Assembly: GCF_002257705.1 (NCBI RefSeq)
Contig: NZ_LSLK01000035.1
Location: 1 to 28,185, forward strand
Direction of reading: 5' to 3'
DNA from: Sporomusa silvacetica DSM 10669
GTDB lineage: Bacteria > Bacillota > Negativicutes > Sporomusales > Sporomusaceae
Length of the DNA: 28,185 nucleotides
Shown piece by piece: positions 16,388 to 23,510 of this stretch. Numbering within the stretch: position 1 is the first letter of the stretch; every line of letters begins with the position of its first letter. The position numbers and the translations under genes are program-made. Under the pieces are notes generated by a model that was given only the letters and a program-made list of their open reading frames with translations, did not search any database and was not told where the DNA came from.

Positions 16388-17094
16388 TGAATGGAAAGGC
16401 AAAAATATTCAGATTTAACCCCTTAACTGATACGCAACCGTATTATAAAGAGTACTCATTTCAATACGAACAGGGAATGACAGTGTTGGATGTGGTAAAT
16501 CAGATTTATGAAGAACAGGATACTACGTTAGCTTATAGCTATTGCTGCAGAAACGGACATTGCGGAATTTGCGGTGTAACCGTTAATTCTAAACCTGTTT
16601 TAATGTGCAAGCAGGCAGCAGCAGCCGAGCTGGTTATCAATCCATTAGAAAATATCAGTGTTAAAAAAGACCTTATCGTAGACCGCGAGGAATATGAAAT
16701 AAAGCGTCCAAAACTGAGACTATTTCTCGAAAGACAGTGCCATGCCAGTCAGGAGCCAGAAATAATTGATATGGGGAAATTTGAGAATTTTAAAATTGCT
16801 AGTCGGTGTGTGGAATGTTTTTGCTGCTTATCCGTTTGTCCGGTATATAAAAAAAATCCGCATTGTTTCACCGGGCCTGCTGCCTTTGTTCTGGAAGCGA
16901 GACATCTCTTCGACCCAAGAGATGAGCTAAATCGAGAACTACTCCTGAAAAGTGAAGGCATCGACCGCTGTATAGAATGCAGGTTATGTTCCAAGGTCTG
17001 TCCGCACAACGTTGATCCAGCAGGATTGATAAAAAAAATAAAAGCTAGAAAGGATCACGGGGAAGATCCTTCTGATGCATTGAAGAAATCGTGA
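16387..17094 (+). CDS. Fumarate reductase/succinate dehydrogenase-like iron-sulfur subunit
   Basis: 235 residues. N-terminal [2Fe-2S] ferredoxin fold with C54/C59/C62/C74 (CRNGHCGIC ... LMC). C-terminal alpha-helical ferredoxin with CVECFCCLSVC (C141, C144, C147, C151) and CIECRLCSKVC (C195, C198, C201, C205), allowing two four-Cys cubanes or a 3Fe/4Fe mix. It would pass electrons between the FAD subunit and an outside partner. ATG overlaps the flavoprotein stop; ribosome binding site GGAGG at 16371-16375. There is no membrane anchor, and the cluster set resembles the N-terminal half of TfrB, whose C-terminal half is HdrD-like, as is the gene at 11230. Confidence 0.86.
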   Translation: MNGKAKIFRFNPLTDTQPYYKEYSFQYEQGMTVLDVVNQIYEEQDTTLAYSYCCRNGHCGICGVTVNSKPVLMCKQAAAAELVINPLENISVKKDLIVDREEYEIKRPKLRLFLERQCHASQEPEIIDMGKFENFKIASRCVECFCCLSVCPVYKKNPHCFTGPAAFVLEARHLFDPRDELNRELLLKSEGIDRCIECRLCSKVCPHNVDPAGLIKKIKARKDHGEDPSDALKKS

Positions 17095-17203
17095 CGACAA
17101 GTTCTGGAACATACCAAGTAGCCATTAACAAGACAAAGCATAGCAGGAATTTTATCCCAATAGCAGAATAGTAGTAGTAAGATCTTTTGGAAGGTGGATG
17201 CTA

Positions 17204-18208
17204 ATGATTACTATTCGTTCTTCTACATGGGTGCTTATAATGTTATTTGTTAGTATTGTCGGTATTTTTAGCTTGGCCCGGATCTTAGCGATTGTTCTTT
17301 TTGTATGCACTTTACTTTCTATACTTCTTTATCCTATGGTTGATAAACTTTCCCAAAGGATCGCTCGCGGATCAGCGGCTGTAGCGGTATTATTTGGATT
17401 TATTATCATTGCGATTGCTGCTATTAGCTGGATTGCCGCCAATGTTGCCCCTGGTTTTACGAAACTAGTACATGAGCTCCCCACTCTCGTTAGGGAGATA
17501 CGAAATTTGCCCAATATAGTTTCTATACCGGCGGAAGCGGCTGATTATGTGAACGATGCACTTCATGATGCGGCGAATATTGCAATTGGAATTGTCAAGA
17601 GTTCAGCGGGTTCTTTTTTACAGGCAGTTTCGGGTGTAATTGAGTTAATTGTTATTCCGGTAATAACGTTTTACTTTTTAAAGGATGGGGCGAAGTTAAT
17701 TAATTACTTCACCCGATACCTAGATAGTAACGAATCGTTAAGAGTTTTGGGAATCTTGAATGAGATAAAAACTGTACTCGGGCGTTATATTCAGGGTCAG
17801 ATGGTCGTATCTTTCATATCCGGAATTGCAGTGTGTGCGTATTTCTGGATTATGGGTCTACCTTATATGCTGGTTTTCGCGGCAATATCAGGAGTTGCTG
17901 AGCTTGCACCGGTTGTTGGCCCTACAGTTGCTGCGATTCTGGCTTCTCTTTTAGCATACTCTTATTCACCAGCGCTTGCTGCTAAAACATTAATTTTTTA
18001 TATTATTCTTCTCAAAGTTAATCACAATCTGGTTTATCCTGCACTTATTGGTAAGGCAACAAAACTTCATCCAGTAGCAATTGTTTCAGGGGTACTATTC
18101 TTTGGCCATCTATTTGGTGTATTAGGGATGATATTGGCCGTTCCTGTTCTAGCCGTTATCAAGATTATTTTTGAGCATTATGTTAGTACAAATGGGACCG
18201 CTATTTGA
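17204..18208 (+). CDS. AI-2E family (PerM/YtvI-type) membrane transporter
   Basis: About 334 residues with roughly eight hydrophobic helices. A large soluble segment lies between helices 3 and 4 (about residues 80-145). The family signatures FYFLKDG and GRYIQGQM are present, as are ELAPVVGPTVAAILASL and a C-terminal GHLFGVLGMILAVPVLAV. Members export small molecules or serve as ion antiporters; autoinducer transport is only the family name. ATG 17204 is preferred to 17198 because the AAGGTGG site (17191-17197) abuts the earlier one. Stands alone; no terminator is obvious downstream. Confidence 0.85.
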   Translation: MITIRSSTWVLIMLFVSIVGIFSLARILAIVLFVCTLLSILLYPMVDKLSQRIARGSAAVAVLFGFIIIAIAAISWIAANVAPGFTKLVHELPTLVREIRNLPNIVSIPAEAADYVNDALHDAANIAIGIVKSSAGSFLQAVSGVIELIVIPVITFYFLKDGAKLINYFTRYLDSNESLRVLGILNEIKTVLGRYIQGQMVVSFISGIAVCAYFWIMGLPYMLVFAAISGVAELAPVVGPTVAAILASLLAYSYSPALAAKTLIFYIILLKVNHNLVYPALIGKATKLHPVAIVSGVLFFGHLFGVLGMILAVPVLAVIKIIFEHYVSTNGTAI

Positions 18209-18277
18209 ATGGTGATCGAGACCAGGCTTACTGATATTACAAATACTCTGAAGTAAGATGCGCTTAGGGTGATATAT

Positions 18278-18372
18278 ATGCCAAAAACTGCGGGACAGAA
18301 AGTAAATGTGGAATAATCATTAATTATGAAAGAAATAAACCGTCAGATAATCTTTGAGGACGAAGAAGATCC
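18278..18372 (+). pseudogene. N-terminal remnant of a RAYT transposase
   Basis: Begins MPKTAGQKV, then after a stop and shift reads IMKEINRQIIFEDEEDP. This matches the N-terminus of the RAYT at the window end (IMRGINRQTIFENEED) and of the intact copy (GINRQDIFHEEED). Nothing of the catalytic domain follows. Confidence 0.7.
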
Positions 18373-19115
18373 CCGATAGTGGTTCGGTAAGTACTATAGT
18401 AAATAGACCCCATCGAAAGACCGAAAGCCATCATTGCCCCTACTAATATGAAAAGCACGAGTGTTATAATTTTTATGGTGGGAAGAGCTTATATTGCCAA
18501 TTTCCCATTTAACTGTTCATGTCGAGTTTGTCGAGCGGTGTTATAGATTTAGGTAACAAAACCTTGGAGGGGTATTAGATGCCAAAAGATAAAACCCATT
18601 GGGTACTCGCATCGGAAATTTGTCTCTAATGTCCACAACTCCGCTTATAAAGCTGCTAAATGCTTTTGCTTACGTCTTTTGCTGTCTTTTTTTGGTCTTT
18701 TCTTGCTTAAGCTTATTTCAAAAATATGCGGATATCTCAAGTGAGTTTTGGAGTAAAAGTTGCCAATTCTATTGCTTCTATTTTGTTCATGAGTTGATTG
18801 TAGTTGTGGAAGGTTATGGTAACTTTATTATTAGCAATAAGCCATACGTTATGAGAATATGGTATTAGACGGATAGCGTAAATTGTTATATTAAGCAGAA
18901 GTTAAACGCTGGCTTGCAGGCAAACTCTTCCTAAAGGGTTTAAATGTTTGATATACTTATAAGAATTAGGTTCTTTGTTTCTTGTTCGCAATGGTCTTTT
19001 GGCTTTTTTGCGGGATTTAGTTTTGCATAACGGAGAATTTTATTTGCGAGTTTTTTCCTATTTCATTATGCCATCCCCCAATATATATACTAACATATGA
19101 GGAGCGTGTTATATT
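18373..19115. other. Gene-poor stretch with decayed fragments
   Basis: No intact gene is convincing. Minus strand 18400-18482 reads a hydrophobic run (IKIITLVLFILVGAMMAF) like a transporter helix. Plus strand 18579-18629 has a good GGAGGGG site and starts MPKDKTHWVLASEI, reminiscent of short zinc-dependent phospholipase C-like proteins, but stops at once and continues in shuffled frames. Both look like relics. The remainder is AT-rich without clear structure. Confidence 0.35.
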
Positions 19116-19526
19116 ATGCCAAATGGGAAAGTGAAAAAAGTATCACCATCCATTGATGAGTGGCTCAAAGAAGCAAAAGCTGATCCGTCGGCTTTGCAAG
19201 AAGGTATGTTTTTAGTTCATAATGGCGTTGTTCGCCAGACACCTAAAGCCCAGGTTCGCCAAGGGCTTGATGACGGCTCGCTGGTAAAGGGAATGGAATT
19301 TACGTATGATGCCGCAAAAGTTGATGCTGCGATTGCTGAAACATATAAAATGGAGGGCATATTCTATATTAAGGTTTGGCTGAATGAAGGCCAGCTTACC
19401 CTAGGCGATGATATAATGTATGTACTGATTGGCGGCGACATCAGGCCGCATGTTATTGATTCCTTACAATTCCTAGTCGGCAAGATCAAAAACGAATGTG
19501 TTACGGAAATCGAACAAAAGCAGTAA
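19116..19526 (+). CDS. MoaE-like molybdopterin-synthase-type protein
   Basis: 136 residues. The sequence resembles the clostridial group annotated as molybdenum cofactor biosynthesis MoaE: HNGVVRQTPKAQVRQG early, then VWLNEGQLTLGDDIMYVLIGGD and RPHVIDSLQFLVGKIKNEC. In true MoaE a C-terminal Lys region binds precursor Z and transfers sulfur from MoaD; that function here is by similarity only. ATG follows GAGGAGCG (19099-19106). No other moa genes are adjacent. A perfect terminator follows at 19592. Confidence 0.7.
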   Translation: MPNGKVKKVSPSIDEWLKEAKADPSALQEGMFLVHNGVVRQTPKAQVRQGLDDGSLVKGMEFTYDAAKVDAAIAETYKMEGIFYIKVWLNEGQLTLGDDIMYVLIGGDIRPHVIDSLQFLVGKIKNECVTEIEQKQ

Positions 19527-19591
19527 ACGGAACTGTAACTTGGTAGTGTGGAGTGCGTAGATCGCCCCAACCATATAAATCCAGAAAGCTG

Positions 19592-19622
19592 AAAACCCGC
19601 GTAGTACGCGGGTTTTGTTTTT
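19592..19622 (+). terminator. Intrinsic terminator of the MoaE-like gene
   Basis: AAAACCCGCG (19592-19601) and CGCGGGTTTT (19607-19616) form a perfect 10-bp stem with a 5-nt loop, followed by a T-rich tail. Confidence 0.9.
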
Positions 19623-19773
19623 TATGCCTGGAAATTACTCAATTAATTGTTGCAGTTATTGTTGAGAGTAATCAAGATTATGTAGTAGCAACAGAATATG
19701 TTATTAATAACAGGGAGTAATATGGATTTCTCCATTAATTCTGGAAAAATATTTAAAAAACTGAACAAAAGTC

Positions 19774-19802
19774 TTGCGGATTATTATTTAGCGTATTATA
19801 AT
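19774..19802 (+). promoter_or_regulatory. Sigma-A-type promoter upstream of the small ORF and arsR
   Basis: TTGCGG at 19774-19779 and TATAAT at 19797-19802 are separated by 17 bp. It would drive a transcript covering the small ORF at 19834 and the ArsR gene at 20004. Confidence 0.6.
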
Positions 19803-19833
19803 ATGATAAAAATGTAATATAAAATAAAGGGAG

Positions 19834-19968
19834 ATGGTTAGTAACAAACCCAACACCATAGAGGGTCTTGTCTCATTATAGGCAGCGATAGCAATTATCT
19901 TTACAGGTTATCTTTTTAATATCATTAATATGATTATGCAATTACAAGTTATGATAAAAAGCATTTAA
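19834..19968 (+). pseudogene. Small membrane protein ORF with an internal TAG
   Basis: 45 codons starting MVSNKPNTIEGLVSL, then TAG (19879-19881), then AAIAIIFTGYLFNIINMIMQ and a final QVMIKSI before TAA. The hydrophobic stretch would form one membrane helix. The continuity of a sensible small membrane protein on both sides of the stop suggests a recent nonsense mutation; GGGAG directly abuts the ATG, so the start is doubtful. No family is recognised. Confidence 0.4.
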
Positions 19969-20003
19969 ATTTTTTGGCCATGTTGAAAATAGGAGGTTTT
20001 ATT

Positions 20004-20327
20004 TTGGCAGAAGATATTGTTATTAAATTGACAGCTGAATTACTAAAAACATTAGGGCACCCGGTGCGTATTAAGATACTGCATATGCTTAGCCAAGGAG
20101 AGCTATGCGTGTGTAAAATGATCGAAGAAATAGATATTGAGCAGTCCAATTTTTCACAACATCTGGGCATTCTTAAAAAACAAGGTTTAATTGATTCTCG
20201 CAAAGACGGGCAACGTGTTATTTATTGGATTGCATACCCTTCTATAACCAATTTGCTTAAAGCAGCAGAGCAAACATTAAGTGAACAAATTGGACGTAGT
20301 CAGAGCTTATTAAAGTTTCTAAAGTAA
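20004..20327 (+). CDS. arsR: ArsR/SmtB family metalloregulator
   Basis: 107 residues from TTG 20004, placed 8 bp after AGGAGG (19991-19996); an in-frame ATG further upstream has no site. Winged helix with KTLGHPVRIKILHML, then GELCVCKMIEEID. The C35-x-C37 pair in helix 3 is the As(III)/Sb(III)-sensing site of ArsR. Recognition helix QSNFSQHLGILKKQGLI and wing DSRKDGQRVIYWIA follow. It is expected to repress until arsenite or a similar thiophile binds. Immediately downstream lies a 52-bp palindrome overlapping the next promoter, a likely target. Confidence 0.88.
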   Translation: MAEDIVIKLTAELLKTLGHPVRIKILHMLSQGELCVCKMIEEIDIEQSNFSQHLGILKKQGLIDSRKDGQRVIYWIAYPSITNLLKAAEQTLSEQIGRSQSLLKFLK

Positions 20328-20333
20328 ATAACG

Positions 20334-20408
20334 TTGACAAAATTGGAATATAATGCTAACCTCCTCATAATTAAATGATAATATTATCATTTAATTATGA
20401 GGAGGTTA
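20334..20408 (+). promoter_or_regulatory. Promoter overlapped by a 52-bp perfect palindrome
   Basis: TTGACA (20334-20339) and an extended -10 TGC-TAACCT (20354-20362) are 17 bp apart. From 20357 to 20408 the sequence is a perfect palindrome with 26-bp arms and no loop: TAACCTCCTCATAATTAAAT on the left, its complement on the right. The right arm contains the GAGGAGG ribosome binding site of the gene at 20411. It could be an ArsR operator, an RNA hairpin affecting initiation, or both. Confidence 0.75.
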
Positions 20409-20410
20409 CT

Positions 20411-20590
20411 ATGAGTGGGTGTAATTGTGGTGAAGTGCAGGAGGCATCACGAGTAATCTATGCTTGTGGTGGTTGTGCAGATGTTGGAGAAATTGCCGAT
20501 CAAGCATGTAGAAAACTGAGACGCGAGGGAGTTGCTCAAGCCAGTATGAGCTGTATTACAGGAATTGCAGCTCATTGGATTAAATCGGAT
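20411..20590 (+). pseudogene. DGC-domain (putative zinc-binding) protein, 3' truncated
   Basis: Starts MSGCNCGEVQEASRVIYACGGCADVGEIADQA and continues SMSCITGIAAHW. The Cys-rich opening and CGGCADVGEIAD motif are those of DGC-domain putative zinc-binding proteins, often found with ArsR-type regulators. Family similarity ends near residue 55. From about 20572 the frame is simply antisense to the 3' end of arsC and runs open to 20773 without meaning, so the true 3' half was lost in a rearrangement. Ribosome binding site GAGGAGG is inside the palindrome arm. Confidence 0.65.
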
Positions 20591-20973
20591 TTTATCCGAA
20601 AGATAAGATCTTCCATTTTGGCCTTGATCAAATTGCGTACTATCCTGAATTCATCATCGCTTTTTCCTGAGGGGTCATCTAGCCCCCAGTCCTCGCGATG
20701 GTTACAAGAAATAACCGGGCAATTTACATGGCACCCCATTGTTACTACTATATCAACGTTGGGAATATCCTGAAGTAGCTTAGTTTTTTGGTGAAGCTCC
20801 ATATCGATACCGATTTCTTTCATAATCCGCACCGCATCTTGATTAATTTGATCCCGTTTTTCTGTTCCAGCGGAAAAACATTCGAATACTTCAAGTCCCA
20901 AAACCTTGCCAAAAGCCTCGGCCATCTGAGAACGACATGAGTTATGGACACAAATAAACGCTACTCGTTTCAC
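20572..20973 (-). CDS. arsC: Arsenate reductase, LMW-phosphatase/thioredoxin type
   Basis: 133 residues. Reduces As(V) to As(III) in the cytoplasm using a Cys triad. The P-loop CVHNSCR (C8, C13) is at the N-terminus. The second and third redox Cys are in TMGCHVNCPVISC (C81, C85, C90), and the catalytic Asp is in GLDDPSG. The length is normal. It follows arsR on the minus strand with a 24-bp gap and an AGGAGGT site, so the two form an operon under the palindrome at 21334. Its 3' end converges on the truncated DGC gene, so the last residues (RIKSDLIQ) may not be original. No arsB or acr3 pump is adjacent. Confidence 0.92.
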   Translation of the reverse strand: MKRVAFICVHNSCRSQMAEAFGKVLGLEVFECFSAGTEKRDQINQDAVRIMKEIGIDMELHQKTKLLQDIPNVDIVVTMGCHVNCPVISCNHREDWGLDDPSGKSDDEFRIVRNLIKAKMEDLIFRIKSDLIQ

Positions 20974-20997
20974 GATGTCTACCTCCTAATTTCGTTT

Positions 20998-21312
20998 TTA
21001 ACAGTCGTCAAATTTTTGTACTTTACTTGTATCAAACACATAATGAGTATTTGCATCCATGAGGAGTCTTTCTAAAAATGGATATTCTATGTAAACTTTA
21101 TCGGGAATACTATAGTATACCCACTGAGCCTTTTTTTGGGCTTCTATAAGCCCGGCCATTCTTAATTTGTTAAGGTGTTTTGATGTGGCTGACTGAGATA
21201 CTGATAAGATTTGTTCGATTTCACAAACGCATCGCATGCCATTTTGAAGATAACACATAATGGCTAATCGGTTATAATCTCCTAGTGCCTTTAATACATC
21301 AATGAATTTCAT
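20998..21312 (-). CDS. arsR: ArsR family arsenic-responsive repressor
   Basis: 104 residues. MKFIDVLKALGDYNRLAIM is the typical start. MRCVCEIEQIL carries C28-x-C30, the arsenite-binding pair. QSATSKHLNKLRMAGLI is the recognition helix region, and AQKKAQWVYYSI is the wing. ATG at 21310-21312 follows GGTGAT. First gene of the arsR-arsC operon; a perfect 22-bp palindrome 22 bp upstream is its probable operator. Confidence 0.92.
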   Translation of the reverse strand: MKFIDVLKALGDYNRLAIMCYLQNGMRCVCEIEQILSVSQSATSKHLNKLRMAGLIEAQKKAQWVYYSIPDKVYIEYPFLERLLMDANTHYVFDTSKVQKFDDC

Positions 21313-21333
21313 AAATCACCGCCTGAATAGTAG

Positions 21334-21355
21334 TATATTCCCATATGGGAATATA
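21334..21355 (-). promoter_or_regulatory. 22-bp perfect palindrome, probable ArsR operator
   Basis: TATATTCCCAT followed by its exact complement ATGGGAATATA, positioned 22 bp before the arsR start. Placement and perfect symmetry fit an ArsR dimer site. The sequence differs from the AT-only 52-bp palindrome, as expected for two distinct ArsR proteins. Confidence 0.75.
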
Positions 21356-21494
21356 TAATATATTATATGAAATAGTTTCTTAAAATGCAACGGTTATGAC
21401 ACTAATAATATAAAAAATAATTGAAATATAGTTGGCGGAACGATGTTCAGTTTCGTGCATTTCGCAAAATCAGGAAAATTTGTTTAACTATTAG

Positions 21495-21611
21495 TTGCAA
21501 ATACAAACTGTTTCATGATACAATTTCATTGATGATAGATAGTAAATATTTCTAACAATAATAAGGGAGGAATTTGTATGGGATGCAAGGCCGAAAGTCA
21601 AGGTGATTGAC
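21495..21611 (+). promoter_or_regulatory. Promoter and 10-codon leader ORF before the marR-arsM operon
   Basis: TTGCAA (21495-21500) and TACAAT (21519-21524), 18 bp apart. An imperfect inverted pair AGTTG / CAAACT around the -35 (21494-21511) could bind the MarR. At 21579 a strong GGGAGGA site precedes a tiny ORF, MGCKAESQGD, ending at TGA 21609-21611, 35 bp before the MarR start. It may be a leader peptide or the relic of a longer gene. Confidence 0.45.
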
Positions 21612-21645
21612 GTTAGAAGAGAAAAAATGAAGAGAGGTAACTATA

Positions 21646-22149
21646 TTGGCAGATACGAATATCGCCGGAATTTTTCGGGAAATCGTTAGGACCTGTGTGC
21701 GGAAGCTGGGTTTGCTACAAAAGGCGGATGCTTCCTGTTGTGGTATTACGGTTGCGCAGTGTCATACCTTGGTGGAGATTGGCAAGTCTACTTGTTTATC
21801 GCTAAATCAATTATCAGAGTTACTTACTCTCGATAAAAGTACTATGAGCCGTACAGTCGATAATCTTGTCAATGCCGGATTGGTGGTAAGGCAAATCGAT
21901 AACGAGGATAGACGATACATGAAAATTACGTTAACCGCACAAGGAACTGAGATGGTTGAAGTAATCAATAGCAATATGGAAAAATACTTCGACCGGATTT
22001 TGCATTCGATTCCCGAAGAAAAGCGCGGGCTAGTGATGGAAGCTTTACCCTATCTCTTCACTGCAGTAAATGACACGGAAACGAGTTTTGTTGAACGCCA
22101 AATCTGTTCAGGGATTATACGAGAAGAAGGAGGGTGTAAGTGTGAGTGA
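21646..22149 (+). CDS. MarR family regulator with Cys clusters, coupled to arsM
   Basis: 167 residues from TTG 21646 (GAGAGGT at 21632-21638). Winged helix: SLNQLSELLTLDKSTMSRTV and DNLVNAGLVVRQ, wing DNEDRRYMKITLTAQG. Unlike most MarR proteins it has Cys residues before the DNA-binding domain (C17, C31, C32, C39; DASCCGITVAQC) and a CKCE C-terminus, which could sense As(III) or another thiophilic ligand. Its 3' end overlaps the arsM start by 8 bp, so the two are translationally coupled. The sensing role is inference. Confidence 0.85.
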   Translation: MADTNIAGIFREIVRTCVRKLGLLQKADASCCGITVAQCHTLVEIGKSTCLSLNQLSELLTLDKSTMSRTVDNLVNAGLVVRQIDNEDRRYMKITLTAQGTEMVEVINSNMEKYFDRILHSIPEEKRGLVMEALPYLFTAVNDTETSFVERQICSGIIREEGGCKCE

Positions 22150-23413
22150 CACAATTAGAGAGGTAGTAAGAAATAAGTATGCCAAGGCTATTACCGGAAG
22201 AAAAGGATGTTGCGGCGGGGCAGGAAGTTCTTGTTGCGACACTAGCCTAAGTAAAGCGACGCAGAAGATTACTGGAAATTTATACTCGGAGGCAGAGGTT
22301 CAGGGATTGCCTGCAGATATGATTGCTACTTCCTTTGGGTGTGGTAATCCGACCGCGTTGGCGGAACTTTATCCTGGAGAGATAGTGTTAGATTTAGGTA
22401 GTGGTGCAGGGCTGGATGTTTTGCTTTCTGCTAAGAGAGTTGGGCCTTATGGTAAGGCATATGGTTTAGACATGACTGACGAGATGCTGGAAGAAGCCAG
22501 ACAAAACCAGAAAAAATCCGGAATTGCAAATGTAGAGTTTTTAAAGGGACATATTGAGGATATTCCACTGCCAGATAATTCGGTAGATGTTATTATCTCG
22601 AATTGTGTTATTAATCTATCTGCTGATAAAGACAAAGTGCTAAAAGAATGTTTTCGGGTTTTGAAGCCAGGTGGCCGGGTTGCAGTCTCAGATATTGTAC
22701 TAAAAAAGGCACTACCGCTTAAAGTGCAGCAGGATTTAATTGCTTGGGCCGGTTGTATAGCTGGGGCGCTTAGAGATACTGAATACCAGGGCAAGTTAGC
22801 GAATGTTGGGTTTGGAAACATTGAAGTCCAAGTTACGCGGGTCTATGACGTTACGGATGTAGGCGTTGAAGTGTTTTCGCACTTGTCCAAAGCTGAGTTA
22901 GCGCAAGTAGAGGGAGCGGTGGTAAGCGCATTTATTAGAGCTCATAAGCCGAAGGTAACTGCTGTTAATGGTGTGGATTATGAAATACGACAGGCGACAG
23001 CCAATGACCTAACGAAAGTACAGGAATTACTTGTAAGTGCAGAGCTTCCAACTGCCGGGGTTGAGAATAATATGATTCATTTCCTGCTTGCGACAAGTAA
23101 GAGTAATGAACTCTTAGCCGTCATTGGAATGGAACGCTCAGGGGCGAATGGACTTCTACGTTCACTGGTTACTGACCCTAACTTCTGTAAGCGGGGGATT
23201 GCCGCTGAACTTGTTAGAGCAGCACTTGCCGTTGCACGCAAGCAAGGCGTCAAAAGATTATATCTAATGACCCAAACGGCGGAAAAATACATGCAAAAGT
23301 TTGGTTTTAAAATCATTGAACGACAAGAAATACCGGAAGATTTACTAAAACAGTCTGAGCTAAATACTGCTTGTCCTACTTGCAGTACATGTATGAGCTC
23401 AGAGGTAGTGTAA
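22142..23413 (+). CDS. arsM: ArsM arsenite methyltransferase fused to an ArsN2-like acetyltransferase
   Basis: 423 residues from GTG 22142 (AAGGAGG at 22128-22134). Residues about 50-275 are a SAM-dependent arsenite methyltransferase: IVLDLGSGAGLDVLLSA (SAM motif I, 81-97), and the three conserved As-binding Cys at C67 (SFGCGNP), C155 (SNCVINL) and C205 (WAGCIAG). An N-terminal CC pair twice (C23/24, C31/32) is common in ArsM. Residues about 279-405 are a GNAT domain like ArsN2 (IRQATANDLTKVQELL; acetyl-CoA loop CKRGIAAELV; EKYMQKFGFKII). The chain ends in a Cys tail, C411/C414/C417 (CPTCSTC). It methylates As(III); the acetyltransferase substrate is unknown. The fusion is seen directly: one uninterrupted frame. 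Confidence 0.9.
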   Translation: MSDTIREVVRNKYAKAITGRKGCCGGAGSSCCDTSLSKATQKITGNLYSEAEVQGLPADMIATSFGCGNPTALAELYPGEIVLDLGSGAGLDVLLSAKRVGPYGKAYGLDMTDEMLEEARQNQKKSGIANVEFLKGHIEDIPLPDNSVDVIISNCVINLSADKDKVLKECFRVLKPGGRVAVSDIVLKKALPLKVQQDLIAWAGCIAGALRDTEYQGKLANVGFGNIEVQVTRVYDVTDVGVEVFSHLSKAELAQVEGAVVSAFIRAHKPKVTAVNGVDYEIRQATANDLTKVQELLVSAELPTAGVENNMIHFLLATSKSNELLAVIGMERSGANGLLRSLVTDPNFCKRGIAAELVRAALAVARKQGVKRLYLMTQTAEKYMQKFGFKIIERQEIPEDLLKQSELNTACPTCSTCMSSEVV

Positions 23414-23510
23414 ACCAAAAAAATTTTGGATCAATAAAGGTGGGAAGCGAAGCAAGCACTTGTAAATTGTATAATTGAGCATAAGTTTACAATTTTGAGG
23501 GGGGATTAGT
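23414..23510 (+). promoter_or_regulatory. Inverted repeats and -10 element before the aminotransferase gene
   Basis: TATAAT at 23470-23475 lies between TTGTAAA (23460-23466) and TTTACAA (23486-23492), an inverted repeat that could be an operator. No good -35 box is visible at the right distance. Confidence 0.35.

Noticed and set aside
18400..18482. Hydrophobic minus-strand segment resembling a transporter helix
   Set aside because: Only about 27 residues, no flanking motifs; mentioned only as a possible relic.
18599..18868. 89-codon hydrophobic open frame
   Set aside because: No ribosome binding site, AT-driven composition, and it follows a decayed start; not a convincing gene.
20590..20773. 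C-terminal part of the frame starting at 20411
   Set aside because: From about 20572 it is the antisense of arsC, so not treated as protein-coding.
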